Counted from the first letter of the stretch, positions 7,375-16,811 are shown. The stretch: 64,000 nucleotides of DNA from Micromonospora pallida (GCF_900090325.1 NZ_FMHW01000002.1:1860001-1924000); one strand, 5' to 3'. Notes: a model not told the origin generated them from the sequence alone. Program-made: numbers and translations.

Positions 7375-9180
7375 TCAGGCCGGCCCGGTCCGGGCCGGTG
7401 AGCCGGCCGGCGGGGACGCGGGCGCCCCGTCCCAGTAGCCGACCAGTTCCCGGTAGGTGGCGGAGCGGGCGAGCACCTCCCGGTGGTCGCCGAGCACCGG
7501 CGGGCCGCCGTCCAGGACCAGCACCCGATCGGCCCGTAGCGCGGACGTTATCCGGTGCGCGATCACGATCAACGTGCCGGCCCGGTGGGCGAAGGCCCGT
7601 TCCACCACCGTCTCGGTGGCCGGATCCAGGTGGCAGGTCGCCTCGTCCAGGATGGCCAGCGGGGCGGGCGCCAGCCAGGCCCGTACCGCCGCGATCATCT
7701 GCCGTTCCCCGGCGGAGAGGGCCGTCGGCACCACCGTCGCGGACAGCCCACCCAGCCGGTCCGCCAGTGTCCGGCCCCCCAACGCCTCGAGCGCCGCCAT
7801 GAGGGCCGCGTCGTCCGCGTCGGGGCGCAGGTAGCGCAGATTGGCCGCGAGGGTGCCGCTGAACACGTACGCCTCCTGCGGCACCAGCACCCGCAGCCCG
7901 GCGAGCCGACCGGCGGTGACCGCGCCGACCGGCGTACCGGAGATCTCCACCGCGCCGGACTCCGGTCGGACCAGCCCGGACACCAGGGCGGCCAGGGTGG
8001 ACTTGCCCGCCCCGCTCGGCCCCACCACCGCGAGGTGCTCGCCGGGGGCGAGGGTCAGCGAGAAGTCCGTGAGCACGGGCCGGGCGCGTGGGCCGTACCG
8101 GAAGGTCAGTCGGCGAACCCGCAGCGCCGGGTGGCTGGCGGAGGCGGCTCGCGGCCCCGCGTCGGCTGGTGCCGGGCGTGGGACCCGAGCGTCCGGCGGG
8201 CTGGTCCGCAGGATCCGCTCCAACGTCACCACGTACCGCAGCCCACCACCGCCCACCCCCTGCACCAGGGCGCGCAGGGCCGGTTGCAGCCCGGTCGAGA
8301 CGTAGACCAGCGCGCCGAGCACCGCCCCGGCGGTCACCCCCCGCGCCACCAGCCACGGCGCGGCGAGCACCAGCACCGCCAGCGGCGTCCAGCCACCCAG
8401 GCCGATACTGAGGCTGCGCAGCGCGGTCATCCGGGCGACCGTCCGCTCGGCGTCGGCCTGCGCGGCGATCCGCGTCGCGACCCCGGCGACGACCCGGTCC
8501 TGCGCGCCGCAGGCGAGCACGTCCCGGTGACCGGCCAACGCGGTCCCCGCCGCCTCGCCGAGCGCCTCGCCGGTCCGCACGTACCGGCGCTGGTGGACGA
8601 CCATCGCCGGCAGTCCGGCGACGAACACCGCCAGCCCGGCCAACAGCGGCGCGGCGACCAGAGCCGCGACCAGCGGGGCCAACGCGACCAGCCCGAGCAA
8701 CGCCGAGACAGCGGCGAAGAGGAAGCCGCGCACCACCATCAGCAACCCGCCGAAGGAATCCCGGACCACCTCCACCTGCTGGGTCAGGCGGGCCACCGCC
8801 GCGCTCCCCGGCCCGGTGCCGCTGGTGGTCGCCGCGCGCAGCGCGCCCCGCACCACCCGGTCGGCCAACTCGTCGCGGAACGGCTCGACCACCGCTCCGA
8901 GCGCCCGGTACACCCCGCCGGTGGCCGCCGCGCCCACCAGCACCGCCAGCGCCAGGGCACCGAGCCAGGCCAGGCCGGTGCCGAACCGGTTGGCCAGGAA
9001 ACCCTGGTCCACCGCGCGGGCGACCAGGTAACCGGAGAGCAGGGCCGGCAGCGCCTCGGCGGTCGACCAACCGGCGAGCCGGCCGAGTTCCCGCCGCCGG
9101 GCGCGCAGCGTCCGGCCGGTCTCCGCGAGCACCCCGGCGGGCCGTTGGTCCGGCCCGTCCTCGGTGGGAGAGCCGGTCAC
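7375..9180 (-). CDS. ABC exporter (fused TMD-NBD), SapB/AmfS-type lanthipeptide transporter subunit
   Basis: A 601-residue half-transporter with an N-terminal six-helix exporter domain (about 35-310) and a C-terminal ATPase. Walker A is GPSGAGKST, the signature is LSAGERQM (a deviation from LSGGQ), and Walker B with catalytic Glu is LAILDEATCHLD, followed by an H-loop in VIAHRITS. Its GTG overlaps the stop of the upstream exporter gene by 4 bases, so both subunits are translationally coupled and probably form a heterodimer like RamA/RamB or AmfA/AmfB. It is the last gene of the leftward lanthipeptide operon and would export the modified peptide. Confidence 0.88.
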   Translation of the reverse strand: MTGSPTEDGPDQRPAGVLAETGRTLRARRRELGRLAGWSTAEALPALLSGYLVARAVDQGFLANRFGTGLAWLGALALAVLVGAAATGGVYRALGAVVEPFRDELADRVVRGALRAATTSGTGPGSAAVARLTQQVEVVRDSFGGLLMVVRGFLFAAVSALLGLVALAPLVAALVAAPLLAGLAVFVAGLPAMVVHQRRYVRTGEALGEAAGTALAGHRDVLACGAQDRVVAGVATRIAAQADAERTVARMTALRSLSIGLGGWTPLAVLVLAAPWLVARGVTAGAVLGALVYVSTGLQPALRALVQGVGGGGLRYVVTLERILRTSPPDARVPRPAPADAGPRAASASHPALRVRRLTFRYGPRARPVLTDFSLTLAPGEHLAVVGPSGAGKSTLAALVSGLVRPESGAVEISGTPVGAVTAGRLAGLRVLVPQEAYVFSGTLAANLRYLRPDADDAALMAALEALGGRTLADRLGGLSATVVPTALSAGERQMIAAVRAWLAPAPLAILDEATCHLDPATETVVERAFAHRAGTLIVIAHRITSALRADRVLVLDGGPPVLGDHREVLARSATYRELVGYWDGAPASPPAGSPARTGPA

Positions 9181-10901
9181 GGCGCGCCGTCCCCGGCCTG
9201 GAAGACCGCCCGGTAGGCCGGGTCCGACCAGAGGTGACGGTGCGGGGCGAGCGCCCGCAACCGCCCACCGTCGAGCCAGGCCACCAGGTCGGCCGCCGCC
9301 GCCGTCGCCGTCCGGTGGGTGACCACCAGCCGGGTACGCTCACCGGCCCGTCCGGCGACCGCCCGGGAAACCCGGTGCTCGGTGGCGGTGTCCAGGCTGG
9401 ACGTCGCGTCGTCGAGGACGAGCAGCCGTTCGGCGGCCAACGCGCGGGCCAGTCCCAGCCGTTGCGCCTCGCCGCCGGAGAGCGGCGCCCGGTCCAGCGG
9501 GGTGCGGAAGCCCTCCGGGAGGCGGCTTACACAGTCGTCCACCGCCGCCGCGCGGGTCGCCGCGAGCACCGGGGGAGTGGCCAGGGCGTCCGGTGACGGG
9601 GCCGCCGCAGCGGCGGGCAGCGCCAGCCCGACCGCCTCGTGCACGGTCGCGCCGACCAGGACCGGCCGCTCGAAGGCGTACCCCACCGCGCGGCGCAGCG
9701 CCGCCGGGTCGAGCCGGTGCAGCGGCACCCCGTCGAGCAGCACCTCACCGGCGTCCGGGTCGTACAGCCGGCCGGCCACCGCCGCGAGGGTGGACTTGCC
9801 CGATCCGGATACGCCGACCACGGCGACCGTGCCACCGGCCGGCACGGTCAGGTCGACCCCGGCGAGGATCGGCTGCCCATCGTCGGTGTGGACGGTGACG
9901 CCGCGCAACGTCAACTCGCCCCGCCCCTCGGGCAGGGGCCGGTCACCGGCCGGGGCGGCCGGCAGGTCCAGCGGTTCGGCGAGGCGGCGTGCGCCGGCGC
10001 GGACCCGGACCAGTCGGTTGAGGGCGGCCACCGCCGCGCCGAGTCCCGCGCCGAGGGCCGCGTACCGCACCGCGGCGACCAGTTCGCCGGTCGTGAGCCA
10101 GCCGGCGGTCAGCCCGTACCCGCCGACGGCGATCACGGCCAGGGTCAGTAGCGGTGCCACGGCGGCGGTCCGGGCGCCCGCGCGGGCCAGCAGCTCCCAG
10201 CCGCGCCGGCCGTGTGCGCCGAGTTCGGGCAGCGGTTCGAGGATCCGTTCCCGTTCCCGGTCGACGGTGGCGGCGGCGGCGACGGTGCGCGCCCCGCCCA
10301 GCGACTCGAGCAGCCGGCCGGCGATCGTGCCGAGGATTCGCTGGTAGGCGGTGGTCACCGTGGAGGCGTCGGTGACGAAGGCGCGCAGCAGCACGGCCAG
10401 CAGGAGCAGCCCGGCGAGCAGGGTCAGGCCGAGCACCGGCGCCAGCAGGGTGAGCGCGACCACGCTGCCCAGCGGGGGGATCACCGCCACCGCGCCGAGG
10501 ACCACCGCGTTGCCGGCCTGCCCGGCGTCGGCGGCCTGACCGACCAACCGGGTGACCAGGTCACCCACCGGGTGCCGACGAGCCTGCCGGACGTCCAGGC
10601 GGAACAGGTGGCGCAGCAGGTGGTCGCGGAGTCGGCCGGTGGCCCGGGCCGCGCCGTACCCGGTGGCCAGGTCGCCGAGCGTGTCGGCGACGATCAGCAG
10701 CGCCACCAGCGCGCCGGCGAGCAGCGGCCACCAGCGGGACCCGTCGCCGAGGGCGGCGTCCACCGCGAACCCGAGGGCAGCGGGCAGGAGCAGTTCGGCG
10801 GCCGCGCCGAGCAGGGCGACCCCGGCCAGGGTGATCGTCCACCCGCCGCCGTGCCGCACCGACCGGCGGACCAGTTGGTCCCCGGGTGACCGCGTCCCCA
10901 T
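9177..10901 (-). CDS. ABC exporter (fused TMD-NBD), partner subunit with degenerate catalytic site
   Basis: A 574-residue half-transporter directly downstream of the lanthipeptide precursor. It has six predicted membrane helices in the first 300 residues. Walker A is GVSGSGKST and the signature is LSGGEAQRLGLARAL. Walker B reads LLVLDDATSSLD, where the catalytic Glu is replaced by Asp. The partner at 7375 keeps the Glu. One degenerate and one canonical site is typical of heterodimeric exporters. The start at 10901 is chosen because GGAGGA lies four bases before that ATG; an upstream ATG at 10916 would overlap this site. A hairpin at 10923-10954 separates it from the precursor gene. Confidence 0.88.
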   Translation of the reverse strand: MGTRSPGDQLVRRSVRHGGGWTITLAGVALLGAAAELLLPAALGFAVDAALGDGSRWWPLLAGALVALLIVADTLGDLATGYGAARATGRLRDHLLRHLFRLDVRQARRHPVGDLVTRLVGQAADAGQAGNAVVLGAVAVIPPLGSVVALTLLAPVLGLTLLAGLLLLAVLLRAFVTDASTVTTAYQRILGTIAGRLLESLGGARTVAAAATVDRERERILEPLPELGAHGRRGWELLARAGARTAAVAPLLTLAVIAVGGYGLTAGWLTTGELVAAVRYAALGAGLGAAVAALNRLVRVRAGARRLAEPLDLPAAPAGDRPLPEGRGELTLRGVTVHTDDGQPILAGVDLTVPAGGTVAVVGVSGSGKSTLAAVAGRLYDPDAGEVLLDGVPLHRLDPAALRRAVGYAFERPVLVGATVHEAVGLALPAAAAAPSPDALATPPVLAATRAAAVDDCVSRLPEGFRTPLDRAPLSGGEAQRLGLARALAAERLLVLDDATSSLDTATEHRVSRAVAGRAGERTRLVVTHRTATAAAADLVAWLDGGRLRALAPHRHLWSDPAYRAVFQAGDGAP

Positions 10902-10922
10902 TCGTCCTCCAGACACGCGTGC

Positions 10923-10954
10923 GCCCCGGGCGGGTACGTCTACCCGCCCGGGGC
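10923..10954 (-). terminator. Hairpin between lanthipeptide precursor and transporter genes
   Basis: A perfect 14-bp stem (10923-10936 with 10941-10954) and a 4-nt loop lie 16 bases after the precursor stop and about 20 bases before the exporter start. This placement suggests a partial terminator or mRNA-stabilising structure that keeps precursor transcript in excess over exporter transcript. Confidence 0.7.
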
Positions 10955-10970
10955 TCGCTTGGTGAGTCGA

Positions 10971-11087
10971 TCAGTCGCAGGACGTGACCGACAGCGAGCT
11001 GCCCTCGCAGAGGAGCAGGCTCAGCCCGCTGGCGCCGCCGTGGCCGCCGCCGCCCGTCTCCAGGGCCTGCAGGTCCAGAAGCGTCAT
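10971..11087 (-). CDS. amfS: SapB/AmfS-like class III lanthipeptide precursor
   Basis: A 38-residue peptide. The leader starts MTLLDLQALE, matching the LLDLQ motif shared by RamS/AmfS leaders, which binds the class III synthetase. A Gly-rich linker follows. The core SGLSLLLCEGSSLSVTSCD contains two Ser-x2-Ser-x3-Cys units (Ser20/Ser23/Cys27 and Ser30/Ser33/Cys37), the substrate pattern for labionin or lanthionine rings, and resembles SapB. The ATG overlaps the synthetase stop (ATGA), and a very strong AGGAGGTGATT ribosome site lies just inside the synthetase end. SapB-like peptides act as extracellular surfactants for aerial growth. Too short for usual gene finders. Confidence 0.93.
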   Translation of the reverse strand: MTLLDLQALETGGGGHGGASGLSLLLCEGSSLSVTSCD

Positions 11088-13732
11088 GTCAAATCACCTC
11101 CTCCCGTGGTGTCGGTCGTCAGGCTCGCCCCGTGGTGGGGGAGTTCGGGTGCGCCGGCCAGCGGCGCGAGGAAGGGCAGCGTCAGCGGTTCGTGGTGCCG
11201 CGCCGCGCCCAGTGCGAAGAGCACACCGGCGGTGCCGGTGCCGAGGTCCATCGAGAGCCGCAGCAGCTTCTCGCCGGGGAAGGCCGTCCCGCCGCCGTAC
11301 GGCATCGCGTGCCACGCCAGCCGCCGAAGCTGCGCGTCGAGGTCCGACCGCTGCTCGGGCGTCCGGACGGTGGCCGCGAGGTAGGCGATGATCCCGGCCC
11401 GGCCGGCGAAGAGGCCGGTCTGGGCGTACATCGGGGATCGGGCCGCCTGGTAGGCCGCAGCGCTCGCCCGGGCGAACCCGTCGTCGGGGCGGTGGGCGAG
11501 GTACTGGTCGAGGGCCAGTCCCACACCGACGCCGCCCTGCCCGAGGTAGGGCATGGTCCGCCAGCCCTCGTTGACCTCGAGAGCGCCGTTCGGGCGCACC
11601 ACGCACCGACGCAGGTCCTGACGCAGTGCCGTGGCGGCGTGCTCCAGCAGCGTCGCGTCCCCGGTCAGCTCGTACAGGCGCACCAGCATCAGCGCCGGTC
11701 CGCTCCGGCCGCGCAGCAACCCGGCGTACGGGTGTGAACCCCCGCTGATGTCCGGCCCGGGGTCGTCGGCGAGCCGGTCGACCACCCGTTCGGCGGCCCG
11801 CCACGCGGCGTCGCGCAGCGCCGACTCCCCGGTGCGTCCGGCCAGGTCGGCCAGGTTGAGCGCCACTCCCGACAGACCGCTGAGCAGGCTGTGGTCCAGC
11901 CGGTCCCAGGACTCCCGGAGACAGATCTCGATCACGTCCAGCGCGTCCTGCCGGCGGTCCAGCCGCTCCAGCGCGTACGCGACCCCGTGTAGCCCGTCGT
12001 AGAAGCCCAGCCGGGTCCCCGGGAGCGGGTTCGTCGCCCGTCGGACAAGCCACTCCTCGTGTTCCGGCCGGCGGTCCGCCCCGGTCTGTGCCAGGGCGTA
12101 CAGCACCCCGGCCGCGCCGTGGGCGAGGTTGAGCCCGCCGCTGCGGAACTGCTCGATGTCACCCGGGAAGAGCCGGTCGTCACGGTCGGGGGTGGCGCTG
12201 GCGAGGATCGCCCTGGCGAGGCTGTCCCGGACGGTCGGCCAGTCGTCGGCGGCGAAGTCCGGCCCTGACAGGGCGGTCGGTGCGGAGCCCGTACCGGATC
12301 CACCCGTCGTGGCGGACCCGCCGTTCTCCGTAGCGGCGGTGATCTCGGCGACCGCCGGGTCGAGGAAGGACCGGGGGACCGGGAAGTTCTCCGCGATGAC
12401 GTCGGCCAGGTGCGCGGCCTTCGCCGGGGAGAGCCGGATCAGTTGGGTCAACGGGAGGAACAGCGCCAGGCGGAGGCAGGCCAGGGCGTACCGGTCGGCG
12501 GCCTGGCCCCGGATGTGGCGGGGCGCGGCGAAGCCCTGGTTACGCAGGCCCGGCCGGTGGTTGTCGTCCCCAGCAACGGCGACCTCGAAGTCGACCAGCG
12601 TGATCCGGTCGTCCGGCCGCACCATGATGTTGGACATGTGCAGGTCCCCGTAGACCACGCCCCGGTCGTGGATGGCCCGCACCGCCGTCTCGACCTGGGT
12701 GTAGACGTCCCGCGCCCACCGGGTGTACGCGGCCAGGTCCTCCTCGGTGACCTCGGCGACGACCATCGGGTGCCGGTTGGCCAGCACGTTGTTCAGCGAG
12801 CGTCCCTCGATGAACTCCAGCGCCAGGAACCGATGGTCACCGAGGGTGAACTCGTCGTGCAGCCGGGGCACCTGCGGCAGGTCGGCGAGCCGGCGCAGCA
12901 TCGCCGCCTCCCGCTCCAACCGGGTGACCGCGTCGACGCCGTCGGAGTCCAGGCCGGCCAGGGGACGGGCCTCCTTCAGCACCACCTCTGCGTCGTCGCG
13001 GGTGTCCCGCCCCACGTAGATGCCGCCACCGTTGGAGAAGTGGATGACCTTCTCGATCCGGTACGGCACCTCGTTCGTGCTGGTCGCGTTCCGGGCCGCC
13101 AGGTGCGGGGCGAGGAAGTCGGGCAGGGTCACCCAGGACGGCACGTGGAAGACCGGATCGCGCCGGTCCGGCACCAGCGTGCCGCTGTCGTCGGCGATCG
13201 CCGGCACGGTCTGCCCGTCCGGGGTGACGCAGTAGCGGGCGGCGAAGCCGCCGTAGCGGACGTACACCGGCCCGGCGGCGTAGCGCAGGTCGCTGAGGAT
13301 GTACGGGCCGGCCTCGCCGACGAGCAGCTCGTCCAGCTCCTTGCAGGTCAGTTCCAGTTCCGCCTCGTCGCGCGGGTAGATGGTGACGAACTTGCCGCTC
13401 CCGGCGCGGTGGGCGTACTTGGAGTTGCGCAGCAGCACGATGCGCGGGCTGCGGAGGAACTTGAACGCCAGACCGCGCGGTACGCAGTACGACCAGACCG
13501 CGTCGAGCACACGCTCGGCGTTGTCGACACCGGCCGAGACGTGGATCTTCCAGCCCTGCTGGGGCAGCGAGCCGCCCTCCGGGGCGTAGTTCATCCAGTC
13601 GCTGGTCTCGTCGGTCGCCCAGCCGGCCGGGGCGGGACGCCCGGTGACGAAGGTGTGCCCGTCGGTGGCATTGCCGAGGGAGTCGTAGAACAACCGGTCC
13701 GTCACGCAGAAGCTGTCGTAACGCTCGTCCAC
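11084..13732 (-). CDS. amfT: Class III lanthionine synthetase (RamC/AmfT type)
   Basis: An 882-residue trifunctional enzyme that dehydrates Ser/Thr and forms the rings of the precursor encoded immediately downstream. The N-terminal about 200 residues correspond to the lyase domain. The central kinase-like domain shows a Gly-rich loop (GGGIYVGRD), a Lys (VVLKEARP), the catalytic loop GVVYGDLHMSNIMV and DFE in place of DFG. The C-terminal third is LanC-like (LAHGAAGVLYAL, LSGLSGVALNL, GLFAGRAGIIAY), and I see no CHG zinc-ligand motif, as in class III cyclases. GTG at 13732 is preferred because GGAAGGAGG lies just upstream; an ATG at 13750 is possible. It is first in the amfT-S-exporter operon. 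Confidence 0.93.
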   Translation of the reverse strand: MDERYDSFCVTDRLFYDSLGNATDGHTFVTGRPAPAGWATDETSDWMNYAPEGGSLPQQGWKIHVSAGVDNAERVLDAVWSYCVPRGLAFKFLRSPRIVLLRNSKYAHRAGSGKFVTIYPRDEAELELTCKELDELLVGEAGPYILSDLRYAAGPVYVRYGGFAARYCVTPDGQTVPAIADDSGTLVPDRRDPVFHVPSWVTLPDFLAPHLAARNATSTNEVPYRIEKVIHFSNGGGIYVGRDTRDDAEVVLKEARPLAGLDSDGVDAVTRLEREAAMLRRLADLPQVPRLHDEFTLGDHRFLALEFIEGRSLNNVLANRHPMVVAEVTEEDLAAYTRWARDVYTQVETAVRAIHDRGVVYGDLHMSNIMVRPDDRITLVDFEVAVAGDDNHRPGLRNQGFAAPRHIRGQAADRYALACLRLALFLPLTQLIRLSPAKAAHLADVIAENFPVPRSFLDPAVAEITAATENGGSATTGGSGTGSAPTALSGPDFAADDWPTVRDSLARAILASATPDRDDRLFPGDIEQFRSGGLNLAHGAAGVLYALAQTGADRRPEHEEWLVRRATNPLPGTRLGFYDGLHGVAYALERLDRRQDALDVIEICLRESWDRLDHSLLSGLSGVALNLADLAGRTGESALRDAAWRAAERVVDRLADDPGPDISGGSHPYAGLLRGRSGPALMLVRLYELTGDATLLEHAATALRQDLRRCVVRPNGALEVNEGWRTMPYLGQGGVGVGLALDQYLAHRPDDGFARASAAAYQAARSPMYAQTGLFAGRAGIIAYLAATVRTPEQRSDLDAQLRRLAWHAMPYGGGTAFPGEKLLRLSMDLGTGTAGVLFALGAARHHEPLTLPFLAPLAGAPELPHHGASLTTDTTGGGDLT

Positions 13733-13928
13733 CGTCTGACCTCCTTCCATGTCCCGGGCCGGTCCTCGTTCCCGGCGATGCATCGAGTCTCGTGGACGGG
13801 ACAGTGTCGGCTCCAGTGCGCTTAGTCACGACGGCGAATGCGCTGCGCACGGGTACTCATGACAAAAGTCAGCCCGCAGCCGTGCGGGCATCCAGAAACC
13901 GCCCGTCGAACGGCGTGGAGACAGACCG

Positions 13929-13961
13929 AGCCGCCCGGCGCGAACGCCGGGGCGGCTCGGG
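13929..13961 (-). terminator. Terminator downstream of kynureninase
   Basis: An inverted repeat of about 13 bp with one bulged base (left arm from 13929, right arm to 13961) lies 22 bases after the kynU stop. The rest of the 250-base gap to the lanthionine synthetase (13733-13928) should hold that operon's promoter, but I could not pick a convincing -35/-10 pair. Confidence 0.6.
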
Positions 13962-13982
13962 TGGCGAGGGTGTCCGCGCAGG

Positions 13983-15245
13983 TCAGGTGACCCGCAGGGT
14001 CTCCACTGGAAGCTGTTCGTGGACGCCGCGCGCCACCAGGTCGCGCAGCCGCGCCAGGCCGTCCCAGACATCGACGTAGCGGGTGTACAGGGGAGCGGGG
14101 CCGAGCCGCAGGCGGTCGGGCACCCGGAAGTCGCCCACCACCCTGGCCTCGCTGATCAGGGCACGGGAGATCCGCAGCGCGTCCGGGTGGGCCAGGCAGA
14201 TGTGGCTGCCCCGACGGTGCGGGTCGCGCGGCGAGGCCAGCGTGAAACCGAGCGGGGTGAGCCAGGCGTCCGCGAGGTCGACCATCAGCTCGCCGAGGCC
14301 GACGCCCTTGGCGCGCAGCCGGTCGATGCCGGCCTCGGCGAGCACGTCCAGCGCCGGGTCGAGGGCGGCCAGCGACAGGATCGGCGGGGTGCCGACCAGG
14401 AACCGGTCGATGTCCGGGGCGGGGTCGTACTCCGGTCCCATCCGGAACTGGTCGCGTTGGCCGAACCAACCCCAGATCGGCTGACGCAGCCGGGCCTGCA
14501 ACTCCTGTCGGACGTAGAGGAAGGCCGGGGCGCCCGGCCCGCCGTTGAGGTACTTGTAGGTGCAGCCGACGGCGAGGTCCGCGCCGGAGGCGGTCAGCTC
14601 CACCGGCACCGACCCGGCGGCGTGCGACAGGTCCCACAACACGTACGCCCCGACCTCGCGGGCCGCCGCGTTCACCGCGGCCAGGTCGAGCAGGGTGCCC
14701 GAGCGGTACGCGACCGCCGAGAGCACCACCAGCGCCACCTGGTCGTCCAGGGCCTGTCGCACGTCGGTCGGGGTGAGCCCCTCGTCCAGATCCGAGGCGA
14801 GGGTCCGCACGGTGAGCCCCCGCTGGGCGGCGAGCCCCTGGAGCAGGTACCGGTCGGTGGGGAACTCCTCCGCGTCGACCAGGATGGTGCGCCGGCCGGG
14901 ATTGGCGTCCAGCGCGGCGGCGGCCAGCTTGTAGAGGTTGACCGAGGTGGAGTCGGAGACCACCACCTCACCGGGGCGCGCGCCGAGCACGTGCGCGGCC
15001 AGCCGGTCCCCGAGCCGCCGGCCCCAGTCGATCCAGGTCGACCAGGAGCGGACCAGCTCCGTACCCCAGTCCTGCCGGACCAGCCTCGCCAGTGCGTCCG
15101 GCGTCGCCGCCGGCAGCCGGCCCAGCGAGTTGCCGTCGAGGTAGATCAACTCCGGGTCGGCGATCACGAAGCGGTCGCGCAGCCCGGCCAGGGGGTCGGC
15201 GACGTCCCGTTCCTCGGCCGCCCGACGGGAAAGGTCACCGCGCAT
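13983..15245 (-). CDS. kynU: Kynureninase
   Basis: A 420-residue PLP enzyme that hydrolyses L-kynurenine or 3-hydroxykynurenine to (3-hydroxy)anthranilate and alanine in tryptophan degradation. Family marks are YLDGNSLGRLP near residue 35, the SDSTSVNLYK phosphate-binding region, the DLSHAAG segment with the PLP-binding Asp, and the Schiff-base Lys in CTYKYLNGGPGAPAF near 230. Length is normal. AAGGAG lies seven bases before the ATG. No tryptophan dioxygenase or formamidase gene is adjacent, so it may serve general catabolism or supply anthranilate for a pathway elsewhere. Nothing links it to the neighbouring lanthipeptide operon. Confidence 0.93.
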   Translation of the reverse strand: MRGDLSRRAAEERDVADPLAGLRDRFVIADPELIYLDGNSLGRLPAATPDALARLVRQDWGTELVRSWSTWIDWGRRLGDRLAAHVLGARPGEVVVSDSTSVNLYKLAAAALDANPGRRTILVDAEEFPTDRYLLQGLAAQRGLTVRTLASDLDEGLTPTDVRQALDDQVALVVLSAVAYRSGTLLDLAAVNAAAREVGAYVLWDLSHAAGSVPVELTASGADLAVGCTYKYLNGGPGAPAFLYVRQELQARLRQPIWGWFGQRDQFRMGPEYDPAPDIDRFLVGTPPILSLAALDPALDVLAEAGIDRLRAKGVGLGELMVDLADAWLTPLGFTLASPRDPHRRGSHICLAHPDALRISRALISEARVVGDFRVPDRLRLGPAPLYTRYVDVWDGLARLRDLVARGVHEQLPVETLRVT

Positions 15246-15440
15246 CGTCCGCTCCTTTCGTCCGCGCCCATGAGCGGGGCCAACTTAACCATCGACCGGC
15301 GCGTCCGTCGAGGTCGCCGCCTCCCACGACCGGGCCGCGGGAGGTGATCGACAGGCGCGCCGGTCCCCGGCGACCCGGTTGCGGGGCAGCCGGCGGATTA
15401 CCGCCCGCCGGCCAGCGCCGCGCCGGTAACGTGCGGGGCT

Positions 15441-16745
15441 GTGACCGTGTCGGTACGGCGGGGCGTGATGGCCGTCGCCGGGGCTCTCGCCCTCGGCGTC
15501 GCCTCGGTGGTTCCCGTGCCGGCCACCGGCTCGGTCCCCGCGCGAACGGCCGCCGTCCGCGACGTCGCCGGGCGAATTCCGGTCGGGGCCGTCGCCCCGG
15601 AGCCGTCCGCCGCCGAGGTGCCCTGTCCGACACCGCCCGCTCCGGGGGTGTCCAGCCCGCCCCGGCCCGTACCGCCACCGGTCGGGCCGGCCGAGCGGGC
15701 CGTGGGCGGAGCGGCACTGGCCACGGCCGGGCTGGTCGTACCGCCCGGGACGCCGGCGCCACCGGCGCTGACCGCCACCTCCTGGCTGGTGGCGGACCTG
15801 GACACCGGTGCGGTGCTCGGTGGGTGCGGCCCGCACGAACCGGGCACCCCGGCCAGCGTGCAGAAGCTGCTGCTCGCGGCCACGATGCTGCCCGCCCTCG
15901 ACCCGCGTCAGATGGTCACCGTGACGGACGCCGACATGGACTTCGAGCCGGGTAGCTCCGCCGTCGGGTTGGTCGAGGACGGCCGGTACTCGGTGGAGTT
16001 GCTCTGGCTCGGGCTGCTGCTCGTGTCCGGTAACGACGCCGCCAACGTGCTCGCCCGGCTGGGCGGTGGCGCCGAGGGCGCGGCCGGCGGGGTCCGGGCG
16101 ATGAACGAGCAGGCCCGTCGGCTCGGGGCGTACCAGACCCACGCGGTGACCCCGTCCGGCCTGGACGGTCCCGGTCAGTTCACCAGCGCGTACGACCTGG
16201 CGCTGATCGCCCGGGCCTGCTTCGCCGATCCGGCGTTCCGGCGGTACGCGCTCACCGACCTCGCCCAGGTCCCGGCGCAGGGGAGTCGCGCGCGGGGTTT
16301 CCCGATCAAGAACGAGAACTCGCTGGTGGGCCAGTACCCCGGGGCGCTCGGCGGCAAGACCGGCTTCACCGACCTGGCCCGGCACACCTACGTCGGCGCG
16401 GCCGAGCGGGACGGTCGCCGGCTGGTCGTGACGCTGCTCGGCGCCGAGTCCTGGCCGCTGCGCGGCTGGCAGCAGGGGGCCGCGCTGCTCGACTGGGGTT
16501 TCTCGCTGCCCCGGGACGCCACTGTCGGCCGGCTGGTCGAACCGGGCGAGCCGATGCCCGGCAGCACGCCGACCGGCGTCCCGGCCACCGCCGCGACCGT
16601 GGTCGCCGTCCCCCACACGGCGGGGTCGGGTGGCTCCCGGTGGCCGGGCGCGGCGGGTGGCGGCCTGCTCCTGGTCGGGACGGCCCTGACCGTCGTGCTG
16701 CTGCGCCGCCGACGCGGTGGTGACCAGACGCCCGCCGACGGCTGA
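15441..16745 (+). CDS. D-alanyl-D-alanine carboxypeptidase (penicillin-binding protein, S11)
   Basis: A 434-residue cell-wall enzyme that trims the terminal D-Ala from peptidoglycan stem peptides. It has an N-terminal signal segment (GVMAVAGALALGVASVV), a Pro-rich linker to about residue 105, and the S11 catalytic motifs SVQK, SGN (LLVSGNDAAN) and KTG (GGKTGFT). A C-terminal membrane anchor (GGGLLLVGTALTVVLLRRRR) follows a long tether. It therefore acts outside the membrane. A TAACGT hexamer eight bases before the GTG and the lack of a ribosome site hint at a leaderless transcript. The gene stands alone between kynU and the BON gene. Confidence 0.9.
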   Translation: MTVSVRRGVMAVAGALALGVASVVPVPATGSVPARTAAVRDVAGRIPVGAVAPEPSAAEVPCPTPPAPGVSSPPRPVPPPVGPAERAVGGAALATAGLVVPPGTPAPPALTATSWLVADLDTGAVLGGCGPHEPGTPASVQKLLLAATMLPALDPRQMVTVTDADMDFEPGSSAVGLVEDGRYSVELLWLGLLLVSGNDAANVLARLGGGAEGAAGGVRAMNEQARRLGAYQTHAVTPSGLDGPGQFTSAYDLALIARACFADPAFRRYALTDLAQVPAQGSRARGFPIKNENSLVGQYPGALGGKTGFTDLARHTYVGAAERDGRRLVVTLLGAESWPLRGWQQGAALLDWGFSLPRDATVGRLVEPGEPMPGSTPTGVPATAATVVAVPHTAGSGGSRWPGAAGGGLLLVGTALTVVLLRRRRGGDQTPADG

Positions 16746-16811
16746 CCTTCCCGGGGCCGGTCGACGCCGTGGTCCGGTGAGCGTCGTGGCCCGCTCAGCA
16801 CGGTGGCCCGG

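Noticed and set aside
6482..9343. 953-residue minus-strand open frame over the exporter and response regulator
   Set aside because: Shadow frame of the ABC exporter, rich in Arg and Gly, without domains.
13983..15245. Kynureninase as part of the lanthipeptide cluster
   Set aside because: It is separated by its own terminator and a 250-base gap, and the pathway chemistry does not connect.
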